Below are positions 50,937-59,844 of a stretch of DNA of 64,000 nt, in pieces. Below the pieces are notes generated by a model. It searched no databases. It saw nothing but the letters and a program-made list of their open reading frames with translations, and was not told the origin of the DNA. The stretch covers positions 1-64,000 of the forward strand of contig JBJOFG010000011.1 in assembly GCA_046048875.1 (NCBI GenBank), read 5' to 3'. Positions within the stretch are counted from its first letter, which is position 1; the number at the start of each line of letters is the position of its first letter. Origin of the DNA: CAIZGX01 sp046048875. GTDB lineage: Bacteria; Bacteroidota; Bacteroidia; Flavobacteriales_D; Sanyastnellaceae. Both the position numbers and the translations under genes were made by a program.

Positions 50937-51833
50937 ATGAAAACGGTCATTGCAATTTCAGGACCTACGGGTGTTGGTAAAACAGCTTTGGCAATCTCAT
51001 TGGCAAATCATTTTCATTCAGAAATCATCTCGTGCGATTCGCGTCAATTTTATCGCGAAATGTCTATTGGAGTAGCAAGACCATCCGATGAGGAATTGGC
51101 TGCAGCCTTGCATCATTTTGTGGCCTTTATTTCTGTGAATGAGGATTACACAGCGGGTATGTTCTCGCGCGAAGCTAGGGCGAAGGTTCAGGATTTGTTT
51201 CAAACCAAAGAAGTTGTAATTGTTGTAGGCGGAAGCATGCTATACATGGACGCCTTGCTTTATGGCTTGGATGAGTTGCCGGGTGATAAGGAATTGCGCA
51301 ATGCTCTAAATCAACGATGTGAATTTGAAGGACTCTCGGTTCTTGTTGAAGAACTAAAATTGAAAGATCCTGTATTTGCCTCGACGGTAGATTTAGAGAA
51401 CGCACACCGTGTGATTAGAGCTTTGGAAGTCATTCAAATTACTGGAAAGACTTTTTCAGAATTACGCACCCATTCAAGCGAGGCTATTGATGCCGATATC
51501 TTTCATTTCTTTTTAACGGGTGAACGCGAATGGGTATATGATCGAATCAATACGCGAGTGGATGCAATGGTTGAAGAAGGACTCTTTCAAGAAGTTGAAT
51601 CTCTTCTTCCGCTGCGAAATTTACAGGCACTTAACACGGTTGGGTACAAAGAAGTTTTTAGTTTCTTTGATGGTGTAATTTCGAAAGAAGAGGCCATTGC
51701 AGAAATAAAGAAGAATACACGACATTATGCAAAGCGCCAAATGACTTGGTATCGAAACAAGCCTCAGGTCATTCAAGTTGATTCAAATAAAGAAAACGCT
51801 TTCGAAAAGGTTATTTCTTTGATAAAGCATTGA
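50937..51833 (+). CDS. miaA: tRNA dimethylallyltransferase
   Basis: 298 residues. P-loop SGPTGVGKTAL (8-18), DSRQFYREMSIGVARP, VVGGSMLYMDALLYG, and GYKEVFSFFDG with NTRHYAKRQMTWYRN near the end. Adds the isopentenyl group to A37 of UNN-decoding tRNAs. Directly after nusB. Its 3' end overlaps the next gene on the other strand by 23 bases. Confidence 0.95.
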   Translation: MKTVIAISGPTGVGKTALAISLANHFHSEIISCDSRQFYREMSIGVARPSDEELAAALHHFVAFISVNEDYTAGMFSREARAKVQDLFQTKEVVIVVGGSMLYMDALLYGLDELPGDKELRNALNQRCEFEGLSVLVEELKLKDPVFASTVDLENAHRVIRALEVIQITGKTFSELRTHSSEAIDADIFHFFLTGEREWVYDRINTRVDAMVEEGLFQEVESLLPLRNLQALNTVGYKEVFSFFDGVISKEEAIAEIKKNTRHYAKRQMTWYRNKPQVIQVDSNKENAFEKVISLIKH

Positions 51834-52329
51834 AGGCTTTGTTCTTTTTCACTTCCAATTGAAGAATCAGCTTCGCAGTGTACCTTCTCCAAGCGGGAGT
51901 TCCAATATCTTTAACCTGTCCGATTCCAGAAATAATTTCATCATATAACTCCGGATACGTTTTTGCTGCACGCAACAACCATTGCAAAGCATGATGTCGT
52001 TCAGCCGTTTCGACATTGAAGGAACTTAAGGTCTGAAATGCCCGTTCGAGCATTCGTCCTTCTTGCTCTTGTGTAAGTTCAAGATTGTATAAAATGCCAA
52101 AAGACTCTCTGCGAACAGAAGAGTCTTTTGAATGATTTATAAGATGGTAAATGAAATCTCGAAAAGGTTCGACAGAAGCTGGATACTTTTGAGATAAGTG
52201 ATCTAAAATCCAAACGCCTTTTCGTTGTTGCGTTGTGGAGAGTGTATCGAATGACGAAACAAACAAGTTTATTTCGTTCGGTTTTTCTCTCCACATCTCT
52301 ACATAGGCATCAACTTCTTTCCGAAGCAT
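51811..52329 (-). CDS. Hypothetical HEAT-like helical protein
   Basis: 172 residues from ATG at 52327-52329; a TTG at 52357-52359 would add ten residues and sits 4 bases after the stop of the gene upstream. Mostly helical with paired-helix spacing resembling HEAT repeats (QRKGVWILDHLSQKYPASVEP, SSVRRESFGILYNLEL, HHALQWLLRAAKTYPEL, PAWRRYTAKLILQLEV). No enzyme motif. Probably co-transcribed with the TlpA-like gene. Confidence 0.6.
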   Translation of the reverse strand: MLRKEVDAYVEMWREKPNEINLFVSSFDTLSTTQQRKGVWILDHLSQKYPASVEPFRDFIYHLINHSKDSSVRRESFGILYNLELTQEQEGRMLERAFQTLSSFNVETAERHHALQWLLRAAKTYPELYDEIISGIGQVKDIGTPAWRRYTAKLILQLEVKKNKAFNALSKK

Positions 52330-52363
52330 GCCTGTATGCAGATAATCAAAATGATTCAATTTA

Positions 52364-53902
52364 TTATTTGTGAGGAGCGTTTACGTCTTCGTACTCGGTT
52401 TCTTGGAATTTGTTCGTTTCAACATTTCCACCTTTATACAAATTCTCTAAAAGCTGATCCAATTGCTCAGCACCAAGAGACTTCGCAATAATCTTCATGT
52501 CTTTGTCCATTAGGAAAACTTTCGGAGTGCTGGTTACATCCCAAGTTGTGCGGTAATTTAAACTCTTAAGGGTGGTAACGCCGCTGTAGATTAACTCCGT
52601 TGCTTTTTCTTGTTTCATAATCTCAGGAGTGTCGCTAACGTTTATCCAATCGAGTTTATGTTCGTTTATGAAATCGACCCATTTATTATTTTCATAATCG
52701 TTTCCAATAGCGTAAACAACGAATCCTCTGTCTTTGTATTTGTGGTAGAGGTCGAGTAGAAGTGGAACTTCTTTTTTGCAGTGACCACATGAGCTTTCCC
52801 AAACAACCATTAGCGTGTATTCGCCTCTTGATTTGTACATTGAAACCCAATTCTTTTCAGTAACGTCTGGAAGAATGATGTCTTGCGCCTTCTCTCCGCA
52901 TCTGCAATCACGCTTTTTGTCTGCAGCCTCTTTCATTTCTTTTAGTTTGTCTTCCTTCACCCAATTGCAAAGTCCTTTCGCATAGTAGTTGTCAATCATA
53001 AATACAAACAACTCGTCCATGCACATGATCTTTGAGGTTTCACCCGTGTATGTTGCGAAGTGCGTAATGTATTTGAACGACTCTTCATTACCAGCTGTTG
53101 CATCAATGATTTTCTTTACTTCAGCACAAACGGTATCTGGAATTTGAGGAAGTGTCTTGGTGATGTAATCTTCCACCAATTTATGGAATGCTCCATCTCT
53201 TACCATACGCGGATCTTTTAAATCGCAACGATCCCAATAGTGATGACGGTACCAGTAGTATTGCCATTCTTGTTTTTTGTCTTCAGCAATTGTTGCCGGT
53301 GCATTTGGAATGTCTTCTTCCATTCCCATTCGCAAAAACTTCGCGAACAGCGAGCTGCTGTTGTTTTTAATTAATTCCTTTTGGTAGCCAATTACTTCGT
53401 TGTTCAACTTCGTTAATTCGTCTATACAAGGCTTTTTATCAGCTTCTGATTTCAACGAATCATTAATGCAGTTGTCTAAAGGCATTCTTATGTTTCGCTT
53501 GCTATTGATGTAACGGATGTATTCGAAGAACAATTTGTTTTCCTTGGATTGAACGACTTCAATCTTGCTTAAGTCAGCATCTGCAGAGCAGTTGATGATA
53601 ATTTGCTCATCGGAAGCTATAAAATCGAAGTAGCGAGGCCCGGGCATTACCAGGGCATATTTTCCACATTCATTGAAGGGTTTTCCGGCAAATTCATAGT
53701 TTCCTTTTGCGTCTACGTGACAAGTATCGTTGTAGTAAAGTTTGTTGCCATAGTAATTTGCCAAATAAATATCAACGTTTTGAAGCCCTTCGATATGACC
53801 TTTTATTGAGTAAGGAAGTTTTGCTTTTTTGGTTTGAGCATTTGCAAACAAGCTTAAAGAAATAAGCAGAAGGAATAAAGTTTTGGCTTTCATAAATTTC
53901 AT
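52364..53902 (-). CDS. TlpA-like thioredoxin-domain protein with DUF4369/DUF5106 N-terminus
   Basis: 512 residues. Signal peptide to FANAQ (ATG at 53902 or 53893). Residues 28-115 are DUF4369 (IKGHIEGLQNVDIYLANYYG ... YEFAGKP), then a long helical DUF5106-like region, and a thioredoxin fold at about 345-490 with active-site CGHC in WESSCGHCKKEVP and cis-Pro in TSTPKVFLMDKD. Periplasmic or outer-membrane thiol-disulfide oxidoreductase. Additional Cys pair CRCG just before the thioredoxin fold may relay electrons. Confidence 0.87.
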   Translation of the reverse strand: MKFMKAKTLFLLLISLSLFANAQTKKAKLPYSIKGHIEGLQNVDIYLANYYGNKLYYNDTCHVDAKGNYEFAGKPFNECGKYALVMPGPRYFDFIASDEQIIINCSADADLSKIEVVQSKENKLFFEYIRYINSKRNIRMPLDNCINDSLKSEADKKPCIDELTKLNNEVIGYQKELIKNNSSSLFAKFLRMGMEEDIPNAPATIAEDKKQEWQYYWYRHHYWDRCDLKDPRMVRDGAFHKLVEDYITKTLPQIPDTVCAEVKKIIDATAGNEESFKYITHFATYTGETSKIMCMDELFVFMIDNYYAKGLCNWVKEDKLKEMKEAADKKRDCRCGEKAQDIILPDVTEKNWVSMYKSRGEYTLMVVWESSCGHCKKEVPLLLDLYHKYKDRGFVVYAIGNDYENNKWVDFINEHKLDWINVSDTPEIMKQEKATELIYSGVTTLKSLNYRTTWDVTSTPKVFLMDKDMKIIAKSLGAEQLDQLLENLYKGGNVETNKFQETEYEDVNAPHK

Positions 53903-54009
53903 AACTCTCTAATAGACGTTCAAAGTTAAGTATACGTTGCTTTTAACAAGTGAATTCATTGTGAAAGATTCACGTCGTGGTTTTGCTTTCAACTTTTGGT
54001 CCAAAAATA

Positions 54010-54035
54010 AAAAGAGCCGATAAATCGGCTCTTTT
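54010..54035 (-). terminator. Terminator of the T9SS gene at 54055
   Basis: AAAAGAGCCGAT-TT-ATCGGCTCTTTT, 12-bp stem, 20 bases past the stop on the minus strand. Confidence 0.85.
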
Positions 54036-54054
54036 AAATTCAAAATGTACTTAA

Positions 54055-54993
54055 TTATTTCTTGATCAATCGATCTGTGTATTGCACAGCCCCGTTGTTC
54101 ATGCGAATCAAGTATATGCCATCGCTTAAGTTAGAAACATCAATGCGCTTTGTTGCGCTTTGAGTAACACGATCTTTAATGACGATTTTTCCGGTCAAAT
54201 CGATAATGCTTAACTCACCACCCACGAAACTCTCTGGTATTTCAATGCTGAAGTTAGAAGTAGTTGGGTTTGGGTAAATTGATACTTTAGATATTTTTTC
54301 TGATGCTATAGGTTTAACTGCAACGCCAGTTGATTCAATTACCTGAACATCATCAATGTAATAGTTACCTGCACCTCCTGCTGTATTAGTTCCGTAGAAG
54401 TCGATTGCAGCCAAAGTGTTGTTCCCTGCATTTCCATTGGCGTTATTTAAACTCCATTGCCATTCATTGGCAACTGCACCATTAAGGTAAATGCGACCCA
54501 AATCCGCGTCTAGATCGGCAGTGATTTGCACATCAAACCAAACGTCAGTTCCAACTGTTACAGCTCCACCTGGAGTTCCGCCAGTTGTCCAAGTAGCAAC
54601 TCCTGCGCCATCGAAAAAAACATCGGCAGCCCATTGGTATGCAGTTGAAGTGCCAGACCATGTGTGAAGTGCGTTGAAATATCCTCCTGATCCAGCAGGT
54701 AGATACATTTTAAATTTGATGTCATACTTACCTGACGAGTATGGTCCAATTGGTAGAACCAAGTCTGTAGCCGTTCCGCTTACGTTCGCGCTATTTGCTC
54801 CGCTAAACGCGAAATCAGAACTTACGTTAGCGTCAGATGGGGTACCAGTACTCCAATAAGCCCAGTTAGTATTTTGAGCAACTACGCCACTTCCAACAGT
54901 GTAAGAGTCGAAGTTGTCTTCGAATAAAACAGTTTGTGCAGAAGCAGAAAGAATAGCGCCAAACGCGAAAAGAGAGAGTAATTGTTTCTTCAT
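54055..54993 (-). CDS. Secreted lectin/LamG-like protein with T9SS type A sorting domain
   Basis: 312 residues from ATG at 54991-54993. Signal peptide to SASAQ. Residues 25-225 form a jelly-roll (concanavalin-like) domain: LFEDNFDSYTVGSGVVAQ, YDIKFKMYLPAGSGGYFNAL, NNTLAAIDFYGTN, YYIDDVQV. The end KVSIYPNPTTSNFSIEIP to SDGIYLIRMN is a type A sorting domain. Probably a carbohydrate-binding surface protein. Confidence 0.8.
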   Translation of the reverse strand: MKKQLLSLFAFGAILSASAQTVLFEDNFDSYTVGSGVVAQNTNWAYWSTGTPSDANVSSDFAFSGANSANVSGTATDLVLPIGPYSSGKYDIKFKMYLPAGSGGYFNALHTWSGTSTAYQWAADVFFDGAGVATWTTGGTPGGAVTVGTDVWFDVQITADLDADLGRIYLNGAVANEWQWSLNNANGNAGNNTLAAIDFYGTNTAGGAGNYYIDDVQVIESTGVAVKPIASEKISKVSIYPNPTTSNFSIEIPESFVGGELSIIDLTGKIVIKDRVTQSATKRIDVSNLSDGIYLIRMNNGAVQYTDRLIKK

Positions 54994-55047
54994 AGTAAAA
55001 GAATTTGTTGAAACGAATATAGTATTCTTTTTCTTTGTTTCAAAATT

Positions 55048-55872
55048 ATGAAGACACATTTAAGAAAAATGCGCACAACCCTCTCAAATGATGGAAAGGC
55101 AACTTATGTTCTTCCGTTGCTTGATAATTTGAGCGAGCTAGGAGAATTAAACATGAATGATTTGGTGGGTAAGCAGATAAGTATTATTGCCACTGGAGAC
55201 ATTCGATGTATTCTTCACGGTGAGAAATTGAATAAAACATTTGGGGAAGGTCTTTGCTGGAATGGTTTTCAAGATTCATCGAACGCCTCGCCGTGTATTA
55301 TTCATCCCGAGTTGTGTCGGGCGCATGAAGGTGTTGCGTTAAGAGGAGACATGGAATGGGAGAAGCACAATCACCTGATTCCTCATGTTGTTTATTTGTC
55401 GTACACTTCAGGAATTAAAGTAGGGGTGACTTCGGAACGAAACCTACATTCTCGATGGATTGATCAAGGTGCGCGAAAAGGTATTGTGTTTGCAAGAGTT
55501 CCATACAGACAATTGGCAGGAGAGTTTGAAGTGTTGTTGAAAGAACATGTTTCAGATAAATCGAATTGGAAGGGAATGCTCCAGCCTCAATTCGGAGAGG
55601 ATGTGGATTTAATAGAAGCAAAAGAGAAATTGCTAGTTGAGTTGCCCGAAGCCTATCACAATTTCATTGAAGATGAAGACAACGTTTGCGAGATAGATTT
55701 CCCTTGCGAAGAGAGACCCTTGAATCCTAAGACTTGGAAACTTTCCCCGGAGAATAAATATGAAGGAAAGCTAAAAGGAATTGTTGGACAATACCTCATT
55801 CTTGAGAATCAGCAAGTGTTCAATATTCGCTCGCATGCTGGATATGAAATAGAAATAAATGTGCAGGATTAA
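55048..55872 (+). CDS. DUF2797-family protein
   Basis: 274 residues (ATG at 55048 or 55069). Central block HVVYLSYTSGIKVGVTSERNLHSRWIDQGARKGIVF followed by RQLAGEFEVLLKE, the conserved core of DUF2797. Cys residues at CILHG, CIIHPELC and CEIDFPCEE may bind zinc. The core has the spacing of a GIY-YIG motif (Tyr, VG, Arg, Glu), see findings. Function unknown. Divergent from the T9SS gene on the minus strand. Confidence 0.75.
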   Translation: MKTHLRKMRTTLSNDGKATYVLPLLDNLSELGELNMNDLVGKQISIIATGDIRCILHGEKLNKTFGEGLCWNGFQDSSNASPCIIHPELCRAHEGVALRGDMEWEKHNHLIPHVVYLSYTSGIKVGVTSERNLHSRWIDQGARKGIVFARVPYRQLAGEFEVLLKEHVSDKSNWKGMLQPQFGEDVDLIEAKEKLLVELPEAYHNFIEDEDNVCEIDFPCEERPLNPKTWKLSPENKYEGKLKGIVGQYLILENQQVFNIRSHAGYEIEINVQD

Positions 55873-55889
55873 CAAAAGTGAAGGTTTTC

Positions 55890-55919
55890 TTGCAAGTCTC
55901 GAAAATTCGTCTATCTTTG
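55890..55919 (+). promoter_or_regulatory. Promoter of the RRM gene
   Basis: TTG (55890-55892), 19 bases, TATCTTTG (55912-55919): full Bacteroidota consensus. It predicts a leader of about 80 bases before the RRM start codon. Confidence 0.78.
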
Positions 55920-56006
55920 TTTAAGCTTAGTGATTTATTTGTTCTTGAAGTTCTTCGGAATATCAATCCAAATGAGAGGTAAGCATTAATTAACTTTATT
56001 TTTTTT

Positions 56007-56294
56007 ATGAACATTTTTGTTTCTGGACTGAACTACAGTCTAACGAGCGATGAGCTCCAAGCAATCTTCACTCAATACGGTGAAGTAGCTTCTGCTAAAG
56101 TGATTACTGACCGTGATACCGGTCGTTCACGCGGTTTTGGTTTTGTTGAAATGCCAGATGATGGCGAAGCGCGCAACGCAATTGATGCTTTAGATCAAGC
56201 TGAAATGAAAGGCCGCAAGATCAATGTAAAAGAAGCTGAAGACCGTCCACGTACCTCTAACCGTAGAGAAGGTGGATTCCGTCAAGGATATTGA
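56007..56294 (+). CDS. RRM-type RNA-binding protein
   Basis: 95 residues: one RNA recognition motif with RNP2 IFVSGL (3-8) and RNP1 RSRGFGFVEM (41-50), then a short Arg/Gly tail (RTSNRREGGFRQGY). Single-RRM proteins like this are abundant in Bacteroidota and cyanobacteria and act as cold-linked or post-transcriptional RNA chaperones. The long leader and strong terminator support high, independently regulated expression. Confidence 0.92.
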   Translation: MNIFVSGLNYSLTSDELQAIFTQYGEVASAKVITDRDTGRSRGFGFVEMPDDGEARNAIDALDQAEMKGRKINVKEAEDRPRTSNRREGGFRQGY

Positions 56295-56318
56295 TTCAAT
56301 ACGCTTTTGACTTAATTT

Positions 56319-56343
56319 AAAAAGGGACTTCGGTCCCTTTTTT
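56319..56343 (+). terminator. Terminator of the RRM gene
   Basis: AAAAAGGGAC-TTCG-GTCCCTTTTTT: stable UUCG tetraloop closed by C-G, followed by T-rich sequence. Confidence 0.88.
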
Positions 56344-56359
56344 ATTTTACATTCGCGTC

Positions 56360-57247
56360 ATGAAGATTGAACTGCTCGATTCTTTTGGAGATATGAAGGC
56401 TCCGCTCTACGCTCTTGCAGATGGAACTCATGCAGATTCTTTTTTTGCAGCGTCAGCAAACGGCGTCATATCTGAGTGGAATACTGAGTATGGAGTTTCC
56501 TCAGAGATTCAGGTTAAAATAAAAGGAGCTGTATTTGCTCTTCTTTTCGATGATGCAACTAAGTTTCTTTGGATAGGTGGCCAGCAAAATACATTAAGCG
56601 TAGTAGATATAGAGGCGAAAAAGGAAATAAAGAACTTTCAAGTTCATCCTGGAGGATTATTCGATATAAAAATTGTAGAGGAAAAAATTATTTCGGTTGG
56701 TGCAGATGGCAATGTTATCGAGTGGAACAGGTACACTGCAGAGTACATCAGAACAATCCCTTTAAGCGATTCAAAAATCCGTCGCTTTGCTGTTAATCCT
56801 CATGACAAGTCACTAGCATTCCCCTTTTCAAATGGAGAAATGGAAATTGTAGAACCAATTTTTTTCAATTCAATCGAAAAAAAGAAAGTCAATGAATTGG
56901 GCGTTGCTTCTTGCACGTTTCATCCAAAAAAAAGTGTTTTGCTCACGGGAGGTAGAGACGGAGAAATTCATCTTTGGAATTCTAAGAAACAATATTCACC
57001 CATTTTGAATTTCACAGCTCACAAAGCGAACGTATACGCCATTGCTTTTCATCCGAAACGACACGTGTTTGTAACTGGTAGTCGAGATAAGGAAATTAAA
57101 GTTTGGGATTCCGAATCTTTAGATTTTCTATGCGGGGCCAGTCACGCGAGAAGCGTTAACGCATTACACTTCCTGAAAAACGGATTGTTACTTTCGGCGA
57201 GCGATGACGGGTCCGTTCGATTGTGGAAAATTCTTCGCTCAAGTTAG
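56360..57247 (+). CDS. WD40-repeat protein
   Basis: 295 residues forming a seven-bladed propeller, e.g. FHPKKSVLLTGGRDGEIHLW, FHPKRHVFVTGSRDKEIKVW, LHFLKNGLLLSASDDGSVRLW, with the WD or LW end of each blade. No signal peptide, so cytoplasmic. A protein-binding scaffold; partner unknown. Its end overlaps the open frame, not the real start, of the next gene. Confidence 0.87.
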   Translation: MKIELLDSFGDMKAPLYALADGTHADSFFAASANGVISEWNTEYGVSSEIQVKIKGAVFALLFDDATKFLWIGGQQNTLSVVDIEAKKEIKNFQVHPGGLFDIKIVEEKIISVGADGNVIEWNRYTAEYIRTIPLSDSKIRRFAVNPHDKSLAFPFSNGEMEIVEPIFFNSIEKKKVNELGVASCTFHPKKSVLLTGGRDGEIHLWNSKKQYSPILNFTAHKANVYAIAFHPKRHVFVTGSRDKEIKVWDSESLDFLCGASHARSVNALHFLKNGLLLSASDDGSVRLWKILRSS

Positions 57248-57259
57248 AAGTGCTTCGTG

Positions 57260-57267
57260 TATATTTG
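57260..57267 (+). promoter_or_regulatory. -7 box upstream of the GH13 gene
   Basis: TATATTTG, exact TAnnTTTG, 21 bases before the ATG and only 12 bases past the WD40 stop. Confidence 0.5.
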
Positions 57268-57288
57268 ACACTAAGTATTTCTTTTGCT

Positions 57289-58686
57289 ATGAAAAATAAT
57301 TTATTCGTTTTATTGGCTGTCTCTTTGGCAAGTTGTGGCGTAACAAAAAATCAAGACTACACTTCGGAAGCCAAACAAATTGGTTATTCAGAAACCAAGG
57401 TAGTTCGTCACCCAAGTTGGTCGAAAAACGCCACTATATACGAGGTAAATGTTCGTCAGCATACCGCTGCTGGAACTTTTGCGGCTCTTGAAAAAGACCT
57501 TCCACGAATAGATTCATTAGGTGTTGACATTCTTTGGCTCATGCCAATCAATCCAATTGGTCAACTCAATAGAAAGGGTAGTCTTGGAAGTTATTACAGT
57601 GTGAAGAATTACACCGGAGTTAACCCGGAATTTGGGACAACTGAAGATTTCAAACGTCTAGTAAAAAAAGCTCACGAGTTGGGAATGTATGTCATTCTCG
57701 ATTGGGTGGCGAATCATACCGCATGGGATCATCCATGGGTATTGCAACATCCAGATTGGTACACACACGATGCAAATGGAAACATTGTTCCTCCGGTTCC
57801 CGATTGGTCTGATGTTGCTGATTTGAATTACGACAATCAAGAGTTAAGAAAGGAAATGATTCGCGCAATGGAATATTGGGTGAGAGATTGCGATATTGAC
57901 GGATATCGTTGTGATGTAGCTATGAATGTTCCGACAGAGTTTTGGAACGATGCGCGTGCGGCATTGGATGCCATTAAGCCTGTTTTCATGTTGGCGGAAG
58001 CCGAGCAAAAAGATCACCATTTGAAGGCATTTGATATGTCGTACAGTTGGGAACTCATGGGTATTATGAATGGTGTGGCGAAGGGTGAGAAGTCGCTGTA
58101 TGCATTTGATGAATACATGGCTAAATCCGATACCGCATTCCAAAAGAGTGCATACAGAATGGGCTTCACAACCAATCACGATGAGAACACTTGGAATGGA
58201 ACAGGAGGAGAGCGATACGGAGTAAAAAGAAAATTGTTTGATGTTTTATCATTTACACTCCAAGGAATGCCTTTAGTATACACGTCACAAGAAGGCGGAG
58301 AAGTTGACGCAAAAGGAAATGCAAAACGATTGCGTTTCTTCGACAAGGACACTGCGTACTTCAACAATTATGTAAACAGTGATTTCTACAAGCGACTGTT
58401 AGCTGTGCATCATGAGAATCCGGCCCTGTGGAACGGAGAGTTTGGCGGGGATTTCAAAAAGTTAAAGACATCGAACGATGATGTGTTGTATGCTTATGTT
58501 CGTACTAACGGAGATAGACAAGTAGTGGTATTGTTGAATTTCTCCGATAAGCCTCAAGTATTCAACTTCACAGACGAGGTTCCAGATGGAGATTTCAGAA
58601 GTATTTTCAATAGTGAGACTTTCTCCCTGTATTCACGCAATCAGCGTGCCTTAGCTCCATACGGTTATCAAGTTTTTTCTAAATAG
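57289..58686 (+). CDS. GH13 alpha-amylase-family lipoprotein
   Basis: 465 residues from ATG at 57289. Lipobox LASC gives a lipid-anchored protein. (beta/alpha)8 barrel with DILWLMPINPIG, ILDWVANHT, nucleophile Asp in DGYRCDVAM (about 208), acid/base Glu in FMLAEAEQ (about 235) and Asp in TTNHDENTW (about 297). C-terminal beta domain at about 390-465. Hydrolyses or transfers alpha-glucans at the outer face or periplasm. The substrate is not fixed by sequence. Confidence 0.9.
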   Translation: MKNNLFVLLAVSLASCGVTKNQDYTSEAKQIGYSETKVVRHPSWSKNATIYEVNVRQHTAAGTFAALEKDLPRIDSLGVDILWLMPINPIGQLNRKGSLGSYYSVKNYTGVNPEFGTTEDFKRLVKKAHELGMYVILDWVANHTAWDHPWVLQHPDWYTHDANGNIVPPVPDWSDVADLNYDNQELRKEMIRAMEYWVRDCDIDGYRCDVAMNVPTEFWNDARAALDAIKPVFMLAEAEQKDHHLKAFDMSYSWELMGIMNGVAKGEKSLYAFDEYMAKSDTAFQKSAYRMGFTTNHDENTWNGTGGERYGVKRKLFDVLSFTLQGMPLVYTSQEGGEVDAKGNAKRLRFFDKDTAYFNNYVNSDFYKRLLAVHHENPALWNGEFGGDFKKLKTSNDDVLYAYVRTNGDRQVVVLLNFSDKPQVFNFTDEVPDGDFRSIFNSETFSLYSRNQRALAPYGYQVFSK

Positions 58687-58702
58687 AATAGCCGCTCGGA
58701 AT

Positions 58703-58710
58703 TATCTTTG
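58703..58710 (+). promoter_or_regulatory. -7 box upstream of the thioesterase gene
   Basis: TATCTTTG, exact consensus, 17 bases before the ATG. Confidence 0.5.
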
Positions 58711-58727
58711 CGCTCTAAAGTAAATGT

Positions 58728-59138
58728 ATGGAAGAGCCCGACGGGAAAGATATTTTCGAAACTTCAGTTGAAATTCGTTTTGCAGACATTGACGCAATGG
58801 GTCATGTCAACAATGCTGTTTACTTCAGCTATTTTGAGCAAGCGCGTATGGCCTATTTCAGAGAGCGAGTGGCTCGCATCTGGAATTGGAATGAAGATGG
58901 GGTTATTGTGGCTCGAAATGAAATCGATTATATCTATCCTGTTTTTTTGAATGACCGAATGCTCATTCGGTTGTGGGTAGAACATGTAGGGAATAAAAGT
59001 TTTTCCGTTTGTTATCGAGTTGTAGTTGGAGAAAGACTTTGCGCTTCAGGAAAGTCGGTTTTGGTTTGTTTCAATCACAAGGACAAACGTCCGCAGGCTA
59101 TTCCTGAGCAATGGCGTGCAGTGTTTTTAGCGAATTGA
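58728..59138 (+). CDS. YbgC/4HBT-type acyl-CoA thioesterase
   Basis: 136 residues. Hot-dog domain with FADIDAMGHVNNAVYFSYFEQARMAYF, the 4-hydroxybenzoyl-CoA thioesterase signature with catalytic Asp and the HVNN motif. Cleaves small acyl-CoA esters; YbgC partners the Tol-Pal system in proteobacteria but no tol gene is near. One base before trmB. Confidence 0.88.
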   Translation: MEEPDGKDIFETSVEIRFADIDAMGHVNNAVYFSYFEQARMAYFRERVARIWNWNEDGVIVARNEIDYIYPVFLNDRMLIRLWVEHVGNKSFSVCYRVVVGERLCASGKSVLVCFNHKDKRPQAIPEQWRAVFLAN

Positions 59139-59139
59139 T

Positions 59140-59838
59140 ATGGGTAAGGATAAGTTAAAACGTTGGGCCGAAAACAAGACGTTTCCACATGTCTTTGAAC
59201 CGAATTTGATGCCTATCATAAAGGAAGGTGCTACGTTCATGAAGGGCAATTGGCGTTCAGAGTTCTATAAGAATAACAATCCTCTAGTTGTCGAATTGGG
59301 CTGTGGCAAAGGGGAGTACGCTGTGGGCCAAGCTGAACGAAATTTAGATAAGAACTATCTGGGTGTAGATGTTAAAGGACATCGTTTTCATAAAGGAGCG
59401 AAGGACTCCTTGGAAATGGGTTTAACCAATGTCGCTTTTTTGCGGGCACGAATTGAATTCATTGATGCGTTTTTTGACGACAATGAATTGGATGAAATTT
59501 GGTTGACCTTTTCCGATCCGATGCCCAATGATCACGATGGTAATCGCAGAATAACTTCGGGCTTTTACATGAGGAGATATCAGCGTATGTTGAAGTCAGA
59601 AGGTATTGTTCACATTAAGCACGATAACCCTGCGCTGTATGAAAGAGCGCTTCGCGAAATTCCAGAAATGGGAGCGGAGATTGTGCTTCACGACGATAAT
59701 ATTTATGAATCGGATTTTCTAAATACGATAGATGAAAAGCTCAAAGATGTTTTAGAGATTAGAACATTTTATGAGCAAATGTGGTTGAAAGAGGGTAGGA
59801 AAATTAAGTATATACAGGCTCGAATGCCTAAAAAATAA
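59140..59838 (+). CDS. trmB: tRNA (guanine-N7)-methyltransferase
   Basis: 232 residues. SAM-binding VVELGCGKGEYAVGQA, substrate loop RARIEFIDAFF, WLTFSDPMPNDHDGNRRITSG and ALRE...EMGA. Methylates G46 of the variable loop of tRNA. Classical PWP...H motif is DPMPNDHDG. Overlapping operon with the thioesterase before it and mrp 6 bases after. Confidence 0.94.
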   Translation: MGKDKLKRWAENKTFPHVFEPNLMPIIKEGATFMKGNWRSEFYKNNNPLVVELGCGKGEYAVGQAERNLDKNYLGVDVKGHRFHKGAKDSLEMGLTNVAFLRARIEFIDAFFDDNELDEIWLTFSDPMPNDHDGNRRITSGFYMRRYQRMLKSEGIVHIKHDNPALYERALREIPEMGAEIVLHDDNIYESDFLNTIDEKLKDVLEIRTFYEQMWLKEGRKIKYIQARMPKK

Positions 59839-59844
59839 AAGACT

